A stretch of DNA of 64,000 nt from Lysobacter enzymogenes (GCF_023617245.1 NZ_CP067396.1:62001-126000); one strand, 5' to 3'. Shown: positions 17,291 to 25,551, numbered from the stretch's first letter. Translations and numbers: made by a program. The notes: generated by a model from the sequence alone, not told the origin.

Positions 17291-19261
17291 TCAACGCGGC
17301 CGGGTCGCGCCGATGTCCACGCGCGCGGCGTCGCGCACCGACACCCGCACGGCGGTCGGGGCTTCGTCGAGCGTCCACGGCAGCGGCAGGTTGTCGGCGA
17401 GGACCTGGATCCGGTGTTCGCCCACGCTCACCCGGGCGAAGGCGAATGCGCCGCTGCTGTCGGTGCGCGCGGCCCAGCGGCCGTCGAGGAGGACGGTGAC
17501 GTTGGCGGCCGGACGTTCGGACGCGGCGCGCACGCCGTCGCCGTTGTCGTCCAGGTACACCACGCCGGCGATGTCGCCGCTGGCGGCGTCCGGCGCGGCG
17601 CCGAGCACCGGCAGCGGGCGGCCGGCCTGCCAGTCGTAGCGCAGGGTCAGCAAGGCGGAGCGTTCGCGCGGCAGGCGCTGGAACGGCGAATCCAGGGCCA
17701 GCGGGTCGAGCAGGAACGGCGAGCGCTGCGAGCCGCGGCTTTGGAACAGCGCCGCGCTCAGCGACCAGCCGCGCGCGAGTTGGCCGGTCAGGCTCAGGTT
17801 GACGTCGCCGCCGCGCAGCGCGCTGGGGCCGTCGCCGTCGGTCCAGCGCGCGTTGCCGTCGAGGTTCCAGCGCTGGCCCAGGCGCAGGCCGCCGTACAGC
17901 GACAGGCTGGCGCTGCGGGTGGCCTGGCGCGCGCGCTGGCCGAGTTCGGCATAGGCCAGCGACAGCGACAGGTGCTGGCCTTCCGGCAGCGGCAGTGCCT
18001 GGTCGAGGCTGGCCTGCCAGCTGCGCTCGCCGCCGCCGGCGTCGGCGCGGTCGAGCTGCAGCCGGGTCTGGCCCCAGTCGCTGCGCCAGTCGGCGAAGGC
18101 CTGCAGCGAATACGCGTCGCCGCCGCGCTCGGCCTGGCGCAGGCTGGCGCTGGCGCCGTAGCCGAGCCGGGTGCTGGCCTGGTAGCGCGCGAACGCGGTG
18201 GCGTAGCGGCCGTCGAAGCCGCCGCCGCGGATCGAACGGATCTCGTCCAGGCTCGCGTTCCACAGCCAGCGCCCGTATTGGTAGCCCAGCCGGTAATAGC
18301 CGCCGCGCACGTCCTGGTTGATCGGCAGCGCGCCCCAGGCCAGGCCGGGGTCGAGCGAGAACACGCCGGCGTCGTGGCGGAAGCGCCCGCGCCGCGCGCT
18401 GGCGTCGATCCAGCCGCCGCTGGCGTTGCCGTCGCGGCCGTGGCTGTTGAGCAGGTTGAACTGGACCGAGTCGGCGCCCGAACTCCAGCGCGCGGCCCAG
18501 TGTCCGGCTCGGGTCGCGCCGGCGAGGTAGGCGGCGTCGCCGCGCGCGTCCGGCGCGATCCGGCCGTCGCTGCCCAGCAACGCCGCCGAGGCGGTCCAGC
18601 CCGGCGCCGGCCGCCATTGCGCGCCCAGCGCCGCGACGTCGCCGTCGGCCAGTTCGAAACCGACCGTGCGGGTGCCGGCGAACACGCCGGCGCGTCCGAA
18701 CGCGACGTAGACGCTGCGGCCGTCGTCCGCGCGCGTCCATTGGCTGCTGGCGCCGGCCATCGCCACGGTCGGCAGGAAGAAGCGGTACTGGTTGCGCTGC
18801 AACTCCGGCGCCGGCGTGGCGATCACGCCCAGGCCGTTGTCGCCGCGCCAGCCGCCTTCCAGGTACACGCCGCGCTGCCACAGCGTGGCCGCGCCGCCCC
18901 AGTCGCGGCCGCCGTCGCGGTCGCTGCGCAGCGCGGCGGCGTCGAGCGAGAACGCGCCCCAGTCCGCGGTTTCCCAATAGCCGCCGAGGCTGAGGCCGCG
19001 TTCGTCGTAGGCCTCGCCGCCGCGTTCGTTGCGGGCGTAGTCCAGGCTCAGCCGCAGCGAGCGCGGCAGGCCGCTGTCGTCGAGCGCGTCCTCCGGGTCC
19101 GGCGGCAGCGGCGCCAGCGCCTGCGGGGCGATGATGCGGTCGCGGTAGTCGGCCGCGGCCGCGCCGTCCTGCGCCGCGGCCGGCGCGGCGCAGGCGCACA
19201 GGGCGAGCGCGAGCGCCACGGCGAGGCGGCGCGGTCGCGGCGGACGGGCGCGGGCGGTCAT
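17291..19261 (-). CDS. Outer-membrane usher-like beta-barrel protein of the fimbrial operon
   Basis: 656 residues with a signal peptide (LAVALALALCACAAPAAAQ). The body is a long run of amphipathic strands (RLSLDYARNERGG, GGYYRLGYQYGRWLWNASLDE, SLYGGLRLGQRWNLDGNARW), and a C-terminal prealbumin/SdrD-B-like domain of about 100 residues follows (GDIAGVVYLDDNGDGVRAASERP). Position after a chaperone and pilin-like genes suggests an usher. However, it is shorter than the 800 or so residues usual for ushers, and I see neither a plug-domain nor FimD-type N-terminal motif. It may be a specialised secretion pore. Last gene of the operon, 10 bp after the chaperone. Confidence 0.65.
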   Translation of the reverse strand: MTARARPPRPRRLAVALALALCACAAPAAAQDGAAAADYRDRIIAPQALAPLPPDPEDALDDSGLPRSLRLSLDYARNERGGEAYDERGLSLGGYWETADWGAFSLDAAALRSDRDGGRDWGGAATLWQRGVYLEGGWRGDNGLGVIATPAPELQRNQYRFFLPTVAMAGASSQWTRADDGRSVYVAFGRAGVFAGTRTVGFELADGDVAALGAQWRPAPGWTASAALLGSDGRIAPDARGDAAYLAGATRAGHWAARWSSGADSVQFNLLNSHGRDGNASGGWIDASARRGRFRHDAGVFSLDPGLAWGALPINQDVRGGYYRLGYQYGRWLWNASLDEIRSIRGGGFDGRYATAFARYQASTRLGYGASASLRQAERGGDAYSLQAFADWRSDWGQTRLQLDRADAGGGERSWQASLDQALPLPEGQHLSLSLAYAELGQRARQATRSASLSLYGGLRLGQRWNLDGNARWTDGDGPSALRGGDVNLSLTGQLARGWSLSAALFQSRGSQRSPFLLDPLALDSPFQRLPRERSALLTLRYDWQAGRPLPVLGAAPDAASGDIAGVVYLDDNGDGVRAASERPAANVTVLLDGRWAARTDSSGAFAFARVSVGEHRIQVLADNLPLPWTLDEAPTAVRVSVRDAARVDIGATRPR

Positions 19262-19271
19262 CGCGCGCGGC

Positions 19272-20072
19272 TCAAGGCGTCAGGCGCAGGTCGAGCGGCA
19301 GGGTCTGCCGGTCCCACTCCAGCGCGCCCTTGAGCTGCAGCGGATAGGCCAGCGCCGGCGGCGCCGAATCGGCGTCGTCGGCCTGCGGCGTCAGCGCCAG
19401 GGTGCGGGTTTCGCCGGGCAGGATCGGCAGGCTCGAAGGCTGCAGGCCGTAACGGCGACCGCCGGCGTCGATGCCGTCGATCAGGCCTTCCAGGCGGGTG
19501 TGCGCATTGCCCTCGTTGCGCACGCGCAGCACCGGCACGCGCTGGCCGTCGACCTGCGCGGTGGTCGTCTCGACCACGCGCAGCCGCGCCGCGGCCTCGC
19601 CGACGGCGAGGTAGACGATGATGCCGATGCGCCCGGACACCGGCAGCGCGAGCGCGCCGCCGGCGCTTTCGGGCTCGCCTTCCAGCAGGATCGCGAAGCG
19701 GCACTCGCCGGCCGGGGCGTCGGCCGGCACCGCCACTTCGAAGCGGTAGCGGCGCTTGCCGTTGGCGGCGATGTCGATCTGCGCCGCTTCCAGTCCCACC
19801 CACGGCCGGCAGCTGCCCGGCGCCAGCGCGGTGTCGAACGCCACCGCGCCGTGGGCGTCCATCGTCCAGTCCGCGGTCTTGAGCGTGTAGCGCGCCGCGC
19901 GCGCGGAGACGTTGGTGATCTCCACCACGTTGCGATAGACGCTGCCGGGCTTGGCCCGGTCTTCGAAGCGCGGCGGCGAGACCAGCGCGGAGAAGCCCTG
20001 CGCGCCGGCGGCGGCCGGCAGCAGCGCGAGCGGAAGGCAGAGCACAGCGAAACGGCGCACGAGCGAGCGCAT
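19272..20072 (-). CDS. Periplasmic pilus chaperone-like protein
   Basis: 266 residues with a signal peptide (FAVLCLPLALLPAAAGAQG). Two immunoglobulin-like domains follow: FSALVSPPRFEDRAKPGSVY with ITNVSARAARYTLKT in the first and LRVRNEGNAHTRLEGLID in the second. This layout fits PapD-like chaperones, which donate a strand to pilin subunits in the periplasm, though the sequence is divergent. Its ATG overlaps the preceding stop (TGATG). The two pilin-like genes upstream and the barrel gene downstream support this role. Confidence 0.75.
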   Translation of the reverse strand: MRSLVRRFAVLCLPLALLPAAAGAQGFSALVSPPRFEDRAKPGSVYRNVVEITNVSARAARYTLKTADWTMDAHGAVAFDTALAPGSCRPWVGLEAAQIDIAANGKRRYRFEVAVPADAPAGECRFAILLEGEPESAGGALALPVSGRIGIIVYLAVGEAAARLRVVETTTAQVDGQRVPVLRVRNEGNAHTRLEGLIDGIDAGGRRYGLQPSSLPILPGETRTLALTPQADDADSAPPALAYPLQLKGALEWDRQTLPLDLRLTP

Positions 20073-20509
20073 CAGGGTTCGTCCAGGTCGATTTCGAAGG
20101 AGAAGGTCAGGGTTTGCGCGCGGTCCAGGCGCTGGCCGTCGGCCTGCAGGTCCAGGCGCAGGCGGTCGCGCAGCGCGTCTTCGCCGATCGGGCCGGCGTA
20201 GACCAGGGCGCGCTCGCCGCTGACCAGCCGGCCCGGCAGCAAGCGCCCCTGGGTGGTCCAGGCGACCTGCAGCGGGCCCGAGGGCGAGGCCGGCAGGGTC
20301 ATGTAGATGCGGCCGTTGCGGCCGCGCCAGGCCGCCACGTCCAGGCGCAGGGCGACCTCGAGCGCGCCGGCGACGCCGCGGCCGCGCGCGCCGGGCACGT
20401 TCGCGTCCCAGCGCATCTGCACGTTCGGGTTCATCACCTGGCTGCCGCTGTCGTCGACGCGATGGGTCGCCGCCGACGCGGCCGTCGCCGCAAGCCACAG
20501 CGTGGCCAC
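20072..20509 (-). CDS. Small secreted protein of the fimbrial operon, unknown
   Basis: 145 residues from a GTG at 20509, the only in-frame start after the preceding stop-free repeat; it opens a short signal peptide (MATLWLAATAASA). The mature part is beta-rich (VNPNVQMRW-like start, GALEVALRLDVAAWRGRNGRIYM, then SFEIDLDEP). A tip or minor subunit is possible. The gene starts 10 bases after a family B repeat, so the promoter or start of an ancestral gene may have been altered. Stop overlaps the chaperone ATG by one base. Confidence 0.6.
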   Translation of the reverse strand: MATLWLAATAASAATHRVDDSGSQVMNPNVQMRWDANVPGARGRGVAGALEVALRLDVAAWRGRNGRIYMTLPASPSGPLQVAWTTQGRLLPGRLVSGERALVYAGPIGEDALRDRLRLDLQADGQRLDRAQTLTFSFEIDLDEP

Positions 20510-20519
20510 GGCCGCCCCC

Positions 20520-20618
20520 TGTAGGAGCGGCGCAAGCCGCGACCGCGAAACTTCACGCTCGCCGCGCAACTTCCGCCGCAGGCCGACCGCCGCGGTCGCG
20601 GCTCGCGCCGCTCCTACA
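20520..20618. repeat. REP-like pair, family B, inside the fimbrial operon
   Basis: Inverted pair (TGTAGGAGCGGCGCAAGCC ... CGCGCCGCTCCTACA) in the 134-bp gap between the second pilin-like gene and the small secreted protein gene. In an mRNA it would form a long hairpin and could uncouple upstream and downstream expression. Confidence 0.85.
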
Positions 20619-20643
20619 GCCAGCCGCCGCCACCCGCGCGCGC

Positions 20644-21267
20644 TCACGGCGCGCTCAAGGTGTAGACCACCCTGCCCGTGTAGGTGCCGGCGCCGACCAC
20701 GGCATCGTTGGCGTAGCGGAAAGTGTGGCAGCTCTCGCGCCAGGTGTTGATCTGAAAACTGGCCAGCGCCTGGGTGCCGGGCTGGAAGGTGCCGGCCGGG
20801 ATCGGCTGCCCGCCGGTGTCGCCGTTGCCGCTGCTGGTCCAGGAAATCTGCGAGAACGCGATGCTCTGGCCCTGCGCGTTGGTGAGGCCGGCCGGCACGG
20901 TCGCGGTCAGAGTGGCCGCGCCGCCGCTGCCGCTGCGGCGATAGAAACCGCCGACGTAGATCTGCGCCGGCACGTTGCAGAACGCGTAGCCGTCGTAGTT
21001 GCTCACGCCCGAGGAGGCGGTGGTGGTCATGACCTGATCGACGCCGTTGCCGAGCGCCGCCGCCGGCACCGTCGTCGACACCACATCGACGCCGCCGCCG
21101 TTGCCGGGCGTGCCGTTGCCGGTGTAGGTGCCGGTGTAGATGCCGTCGCCGACGCGCAGGTAGATGCCGCGCGAACCGGGATTGATCGTCGCGGTGAACG
21201 CGCCCGCGGCGGGCGCGAACGCGGCGGCGGACAGCAGCAGGGCCCAGCCGCGCAGGCGTGCGGTCAT
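20644..21267 (-). CDS. Pilin-like subunit (spore-coat-U/fimbrial type)
   Basis: 207 residues with a signal peptide (GWALLLSAAAFAPAAGAF) and a Gly/Ser/Thr-rich beta-sandwich. Two Cys (YAFCNVPAQ and WRESCHTFRY) could form a disulfide. The last strand, AGTYTGRVVYTLSAP, has the alternating hydrophobic pattern and penultimate aromatic found in secreted pilin subunits and spore coat U-domain proteins. The start is the ATG opening the signal peptide. It is the second gene of the operon and shares the GxGTYxG...Y ending with the first. Confidence 0.7.
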   Translation of the reverse strand: MTARLRGWALLLSAAAFAPAAGAFTATINPGSRGIYLRVGDGIYTGTYTGNGTPGNGGGVDVVSTTVPAAALGNGVDQVMTTTASSGVSNYDGYAFCNVPAQIYVGGFYRRSGSGGAATLTATVPAGLTNAQGQSIAFSQISWTSSGNGDTGGQPIPAGTFQPGTQALASFQINTWRESCHTFRYANDAVVGAGTYTGRVVYTLSAP

Positions 21268-21377
21268 GGCGAAGTCTCCGGGGAAGGCGCCGCCGCGGTC
21301 GGCGGCGCCGGATCCGCGCCGGATCGGCGCGGGGCGCATCGGTTGGTGGTGCGGCCGGCGCGCGGCCGGCATGCGGC

Positions 21378-22004
21378 TTACGGCATCGACGCGGTGTAGG
21401 TGACGCGGCTGTTGTTGGCGTTGACGCCGCCGTAGGTGCCCGGCGCGACCACCGCGCCGTTGAGGTAGGCGTAGGTCCACTTGGCGTCGAGGTTGACCAC
21501 CTTGCCGCCGGCGCCGGGCGCGACGGTGCTGCTGGTGACGGCGCCGTCGGCCAGGGCCGGCGCGGGCAGCGCGGTGGCGGTGGTGTTGGTCGCCACCGAG
21601 GTCTGGATCTGGCTATAGGAAATGCTGTCGCCGGCGCCGTTGCCGAGCGCGCCGACGGTCGACGACGACAGGGTGATGGTGCCGTTGTTGCCGACCAGCT
21701 TGGCGGTGACGCCGCCGTTGCCGAGGTCGCCGGAGGCCGCGGTGGCGGCGACGGCGGCGCCGCTGCCGAGGTTGGCGGCCGGCACGGCGAAGGCGATCTG
21801 GTTGATGGTGGCGGTGTTGCTGTAGTCCGCGCCGGCGCCCACGCGCAGGAACAGGATCTTCGGCACGGTGATCTGGAAATCGAGGCGGGCGGTGGCGGTG
21901 ATCGGCGACGCGGTACCGGTGGAGTACTGCGACTCGGCCTGGGCCAGCAGCGGCAGGCCGGCCAGCAGCGAAGCGGCCAGGAGAGCGGTCGGGAACTTGC
22001 GCAT
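21378..22004 (-). CDS. Major pilin-like subunit of the fimbrial operon
   Basis: 208 residues with a signal peptide (FPTALLAASLLAGLPLLAQA). The mature start TATARLDFQITVPKILFLRVG, the Ala/Gly/Thr-rich body and the terminal strand VAPGTYGGVNANNSRVTYTASMP fit a self-assembling, Cys-free subunit. As first gene of a minus-strand operon it probably encodes the main structural component. Xanthomonad proteins of this type are usually annotated as hypothetical or fimbrial. A region of unusually high A+T (22080-22165) upstream probably holds the promoter. Confidence 0.7.
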   Translation of the reverse strand: MRKFPTALLAASLLAGLPLLAQAESQYSTGTASPITATARLDFQITVPKILFLRVGAGADYSNTATINQIAFAVPAANLGSGAAVAATAASGDLGNGGVTAKLVGNNGTITLSSSTVGALGNGAGDSISYSQIQTSVATNTTATALPAPALADGAVTSSTVAPGAGGKVVNLDAKWTYAYLNGAVVAPGTYGGVNANNSRVTYTASMP

Positions 22005-22415
22005 GGATGGTGTCCGAAGGGAGTCGGCGCCGGGGAATCCGGGCGCTCCGGCCAGACAACGCACAATCCATGCCAGAACGTGATTCACATCGCAGATTGA
22101 TTTGTTAGTGCGGCGTGATCGTCGAATACTAAAACGTGAACTGGTTCATAAAAAATTCCGCCGCGCCAGGGTGGGCGGGAAGCGCCGTGGCACGTCATCC
22201 GCGCGCGGGCGATGTGACGTCTTAGGTCAATAACTCCGTCCTGTCGGGTGCCAGTCCGGTGCATCGGAGTCGGCATCGCAGTGACTTCCGGCACGCCGCA
22301 TCGATGACCGCCGGGACTGCGCCCGCGCCGCGCCGCGGCCGAGCATGGGCGCCATCGGATCGCGAGCCCGCGACCGTCCGCCCAAGCCCGCCGCCGCTGC
22401 GACCGGAGAGCCGCC
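22005..22415. other. Divergent intergenic region, probable promoters
   Basis: No gene. 22080-22165 is notably AT-rich for this genome (TTTGTTAGTG, ACTAAAACGTGAAC, TCATAAAAAATTCC) and is the likely promoter zone of the fimbrial operon. 22280-22355 is the second copy of the shared leader element. No exact -35/-10 pair could be fixed. Confidence 0.5.
22280..22355 (+). repeat. 80-bp shared leader element, copy 2
   Basis: Matches 12675-12749: 35 of the first 36 bases agree, followed at the same 59-base offset by CCGAGCATGGGCGCCAT. It ends 60 bases before the ATG at 22416. Confidence 0.75.
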
Positions 22416-22928
22416 ATGCACCTGAGCCACCTGCTGCAAGCCACCCCGACCTGGGTGTTCGTCCTGTTCGCCGTGCTGCTGGCGCTCGGCCTGCGCCGCC
22501 TGCGCACCGGAGTGCAATCGCTGGCGCGGGTGTGGGCGGTGCCGGCGATCTTCATCGCCTGGGGCCTGTACGGCCTGGTCGTGCACCTGGGCGCGGCGCC
22601 GACGAACCTGCTGCACTGGATCGCCGGCGCGGCGGTCGGCGGCGTGCTCGGGCTGTGGTCGCTGGACCCGGCCGCGCTCGCCTTCGATCACCAGCGCCGG
22701 CTGGTGCGCCAGCCCGGCAGCGCGCTGCCGCTGCTGCGCAACCTGGGCATCTTCGGCGCCCACTACCTCCTGCAGGTGTTCGCCGCGACCCACCCGCAGC
22801 TGCGCGACAGCGCGATGGGCTGGGACCTGGTCGTGTCGGGCTTCAGCGCCGGCTACTTCGTCGGCTGGGCCGCGCGCTTCCTCGCCGGCCAGCGGCGCGC
22901 GCCGCAGACCGACCTGGCATCGGCCTGA
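22416..22928 (+). CDS. Small predicted membrane protein (DUF6622-like)
   Basis: 170 residues. The N-terminus MHLSHLLQATPTWVFVLFAVLLALG is followed by a basic loop and four further helices (VPAIFIAWGLYGLVV, NLLHWIAGAAVGGVLGLWSL, LGIFGAHYLLQVFAAT, SGFSAGYFVGWAARFLAG). This layout resembles the DUF6622 family; I am not certain of the family name. A CCGGAGAG ribosome-binding site precedes the ATG. No catalytic motif and no operon partner. Confidence 0.7.
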   Translation: MHLSHLLQATPTWVFVLFAVLLALGLRRLRTGVQSLARVWAVPAIFIAWGLYGLVVHLGAAPTNLLHWIAGAAVGGVLGLWSLDPAALAFDHQRRLVRQPGSALPLLRNLGIFGAHYLLQVFAATHPQLRDSAMGWDLVVSGFSAGYFVGWAARFLAGQRRAPQTDLASA

Positions 22929-22941
22929 GTTGCGGCCTGTT

Positions 22942-23030
22942 TGTGGTGGGAGGGCCTTCAGGCCCGATGCTTCCGGCTCAGGTCGCGGTGCGCGGAGCGA
23001 ACAGCATCGGGCCTGAAGGCCCTCCTACGA
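22942..23030. repeat. REP-like pair, family A
   Basis: Inverted GTGGGAGGGCCTTCAGGCCC and GGGCCTGAAGGCCCTCC units between two convergent genes. Confidence 0.85.
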
Positions 23031-23043
23031 ACGCCGCGCCCGC

Positions 23044-23685
23044 TCAGACCACGGTGTTGGGAACGTACGGCCGCTCCGCCGGCAACAGCGCCGCGGCCTC
23101 GTCCAACCGATCCGCCTGGACCAGATCGTGCACGCGATGCGCGAGCGGCGTGACGTCTTCGATCCGCTGCGTCCATTCGTCGATGTAACGCGGCACCGCT
23201 TCGCCGCCCAGGCCGATCTGGATCGAGCGATGGTCCAGCGGCCCCAGCCGCAGGCTGCGCTCGGGGTCCCACTGGATCCGCACCGGTGTGGCACCGCGAT
23301 GGCGCTGCCATTGCGCCGGCGTCATCGCCGGATCCGGATGCGAGGAGCAACTGTTCGCCAGCGCCCACTCGAACCCGTCGCGTGCGATGTCGATGGCGAG
23401 GATGCGGCGCTGGTTGTCGTCTTTGAAGCCCCAGCCGGCGCGGTACAGCATCCAGCGGAACGAGGGCTTGATCCAGGTCATGCGCGAGCGCGAGAACGGC
23501 GCGACGAAGCGGCCGGCGGCGAGCGCGGCGTCGGCGATCGGGTCGTTGAAGGCCTGGTAGACGCGGATCGTGGCGTCGTCGTAAACGGCGCGGATCTGGC
23601 GATAGGGAACGCCGCTGGAGGTCTGCGCGGCGGCGTCGCGGCCCGCACCCATGTGCGGGGTCTGGCTCGGGTTTTCGTCGTTCAT
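23044..23685 (-). CDS. DUF4291 family protein
   Basis: 213 residues matching the DUF4291 pattern: YRQIRAVYDDATIRVYQAFN near the N-terminus, RMTWIKPSFRWMLYRAGW in the middle and VRIQWDPERSL further on. It is cytoplasmic, with no membrane segment. Family function is unknown; the RxIRAxYD and W-I-KPSF-WM motifs look like an enzyme active site but this is not established. Monocistronic, convergent with the gene at 22416 across a family A repeat pair. Confidence 0.85.
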   Translation of the reverse strand: MNDENPSQTPHMGAGRDAAAQTSSGVPYRQIRAVYDDATIRVYQAFNDPIADAALAAGRFVAPFSRSRMTWIKPSFRWMLYRAGWGFKDDNQRRILAIDIARDGFEWALANSCSSHPDPAMTPAQWQRHRGATPVRIQWDPERSLRLGPLDHRSIQIGLGGEAVPRYIDEWTQRIEDVTPLAHRVHDLVQADRLDEAAALLPAERPYVPNTVV

Positions 23686-23773
23686 CGGCCGCGAGTGTAG
23701 CGCGCGGCTTTCGAAGACGACGGCGGCGCCGCTCGTGACGGATGGGCGGCGAGGTTCGCGTCGTCGGCGCGGT

Positions 23774-23803
23774 GTCGCGGTCGCGACTCGCGTCGCTCCT
23801 CCA
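23774..23803 (-). repeat. Single family B REP-like unit
   Basis: GGTCGCGACTCGCGTCGCTC-type unit between the DUF4291 gene and the end of phhA; no inverted partner nearby. Confidence 0.7.
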
Positions 23804-23836
23804 GGAAGGGATGCGGGCGAATCGCGATTTTGCGGA

Positions 23837-24727
23837 TCAGACGTCGCCGTCGGTCAGCCAGCCCTCGCCGGTGCCGCGGTTGAACACCGCGTCGCTCGCC
23901 AGCACGTCGCCGGCCGGGATCGAGTCGTGCTTGCGCAGGCGCTGGTAGATCGGGGTGAAGTCCGGCTCGGTCGCGCGCATCAGCTGTTCGAAGCTGTCGA
24001 TGACGAAGTAGGTCTTCTGGAAGGTGTCGATGCGGTAGCGCGTGCGCATGACCCGCTCCAGATCGAAACCGATCCGGTTGGGCGCGTTCGACTCCAGGCT
24101 GTAGATCGATTCGCTCTTCGACGAAACGATGCCGCTGCCGTAGATGCGCAGTCCGTCGGCCTGCTTGATGAGGCCGAATTCCACCGTGTACCAGTACAAC
24201 CGGGTCAGGTGCACCAGCGCATCGGGATCGATCCCGTGCGCCTTCACTCCGCCCTTGCCGTAGGCCTGCATGTAGTCGGCGAACACCGGGTTCATCAGCA
24301 GCGGCACGTGGCCGAACAGGTCGTGGAACAGGTCCGGCTCGGACAGGTAGTCGATCTGCTCGGGCTTGCGGATCCACCAGGTCACCGGGAAACGGCGGTT
24401 GGCGAGGTGGTCGAAGAAGGTCAGCTCCGGCAGCAGGCCTTCCACGCCGATCAGCTCCCAGCCGGTGTGCGCGCGCAGGGTGCGGTTGAGGTCGTCGAAC
24501 TTGGGGATGCGGTCCGGCGTCATGTGCATGGCGCGCTGGGCGGTCAGGAACTCGTCGCTGGCGCGGCCGACCAGCACTTTCTGCTGGCGCTCGAACAGCT
24601 GCGCCCACACCGCATGGTCGTCGCTGGAATACGAGCTCCACGGCTGTTCGACCACGGCGGTGGTGTAGACCGGCACGTAGCCCTTGTCGGTGAGCTGGTG
24701 TTCGACGCGTTGCGGGGTGGTGTTCAT
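23837..24727 (-). CDS. phhA: Phenylalanine 4-hydroxylase
   Basis: 296 residues. Pterin-dependent, non-haem iron enzyme converting L-phenylalanine to tyrosine, the entry to aromatic catabolism and, in xanthomonads, a feed to homogentisate-derived pigments. The iron triad is His135 and His140 in DLFHDLFGH and Glu183 in YWYTVEFGL. TWWIRKPEQIDYLSEPD is typical of the bacterial monofunctional form without the regulatory ACT domain. Start at 24727 gives the usual bacterial N-terminus. The divergent Lrp-family gene and phased half-sites between them point to local control by phenylalanine or a related amino acid. Confidence 0.96.
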   Translation of the reverse strand: MNTTPQRVEHQLTDKGYVPVYTTAVVEQPWSSYSSDDHAVWAQLFERQQKVLVGRASDEFLTAQRAMHMTPDRIPKFDDLNRTLRAHTGWELIGVEGLLPELTFFDHLANRRFPVTWWIRKPEQIDYLSEPDLFHDLFGHVPLLMNPVFADYMQAYGKGGVKAHGIDPDALVHLTRLYWYTVEFGLIKQADGLRIYGSGIVSSKSESIYSLESNAPNRIGFDLERVMRTRYRIDTFQKTYFVIDSFEQLMRATEPDFTPIYQRLRKHDSIPAGDVLASDAVFNRGTGEGWLTDGDV

Positions 24728-24816
24728 ACCGACTCGCTCCTGGGCCGGCCTGGATCGGGCCGACGTCCTCATGGCCGGCCCGGATCGGACCGATACGACG
24801 ACTTTAGCCGCGCCCG

Positions 24817-24863
24817 GGCGCAATAGGTTTGCGTTGTTGCGCCTGAAACCCGGTTTGGCGCAA
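24817..24863. promoter_or_regulatory. Three phased half-sites, probable Lrp-family operator
   Basis: GGCGCAA (24817-24823), TTGCGCC (24837-24843) and GGCGCAA (24857-24863) alternate in orientation with starts exactly 20 bp apart, two helical turns. A small palindrome AAACC-C-GGTTT lies inside the second interval. The site overlaps the phhA/lrp divergent promoter region. Confidence 0.7.
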
Positions 24864-24897
24864 CATCCTTGCGTGTATCGCCCCGGAGCCGCCGAAA

Positions 24898-25374
24898 ATG
24901 GCCACCATCGAGTTGGACCGCACCGACATCGTCCTGCTGGCCGAGCTGCAGCGCGACGGCCGCCTGACCAACGCCGAACTGGCCGAGCGCGTGCACCTGT
25001 CGGCCTCGGCCTGCCTGCGCCGGGTGCAGCGGCTGGAGCGCGAGGGGGTGATCCGCGGCTACCGCGCCGAGGTCGACGCGGCGCGGCTGGGCCTGGGCCT
25101 GCAGGCGTTCGTGCGCGTACGCCTGGGCCGCCACGACAGCGAGGCGGTGGCGGCGTTCGCCGAATTCGTCGGCGACTGGGACGAGGTGGTGGCGTGTTAC
25201 GCGCTGACCGGCGACATGGATTATCTGCTGCAGATCGTGGTGCGCGATCTGGAGCATCTCTCGCGCTTTTTGCTGGATCGTCTGCTCAATCAGGCGGGGG
25301 GCGCGGACATCAACTCCAGTCTGGTGTTGCGGACGGTGAAGGAGTTCAAGGCGTTGCCGTTGCCGGCGAAGTGA
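24898..25374 (+). CDS. Lrp/AsnC-family transcriptional regulator
   Basis: 158 residues. The N-terminal winged helix-turn-helix (LDRTDIVLLAELQRDGRLTNAELAERVHLSASACLRRVQRLE) is followed by the RAM ligand-binding domain (GLQAFVRVRLGRHDSEAV, VACYALTGDMDYLLQIVVRDL). Such proteins form dimers to octamers and respond to amino acids. Placement back to back with phhA suggests it regulates phhA and itself in response to phenylalanine, as in related xanthomonads and pseudomonads; the ligand is inference. Confidence 0.93.
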   Translation: MATIELDRTDIVLLAELQRDGRLTNAELAERVHLSASACLRRVQRLEREGVIRGYRAEVDAARLGLGLQAFVRVRLGRHDSEAVAAFAEFVGDWDEVVACYALTGDMDYLLQIVVRDLEHLSRFLLDRLLNQAGGADINSSLVLRTVKEFKALPLPAK

Positions 25375-25431
25375 GGGGCTAGGCGTTGGCGAGGTGGGTT
25401 TCGGCTCTGTCGTTTGAGCTACGTATCCGAC

Positions 25432-25528
25432 TGTAGGAGCGGCGCGAGCCGCGACCGCGACAACGCAACTACGCCGAAACTTTCACTGTGTCTGCCGTGG
25501 CGCGGTCGCGGCTTGCGCCGCTCGTACA
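25432..25528. repeat. REP-like pair, family B
   Basis: Inverted pair of TGTAGGAGCGGCGCGAGCC-type units, directly followed by the same GTCGGATACGCAACCCTACG joint as at 8713. Confidence 0.88.
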
Positions 25529-25551
25529 GTCGGATACGCAACCCTACGGCC

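Noticed and set aside
16976..19333. 785-codon frame opposite the usher-like gene
   Set aside because: Antisense to a gene with a signal peptide, beta-strand pattern and operon context; Arg/Ala/Gln-rich with no domain.
22105..22125. CRP/Clp-like site near TGTGAATCAC upstream of the fimbrial operon
   Set aside because: Only one half of the TGTGA-N6-TCACA pattern is present.
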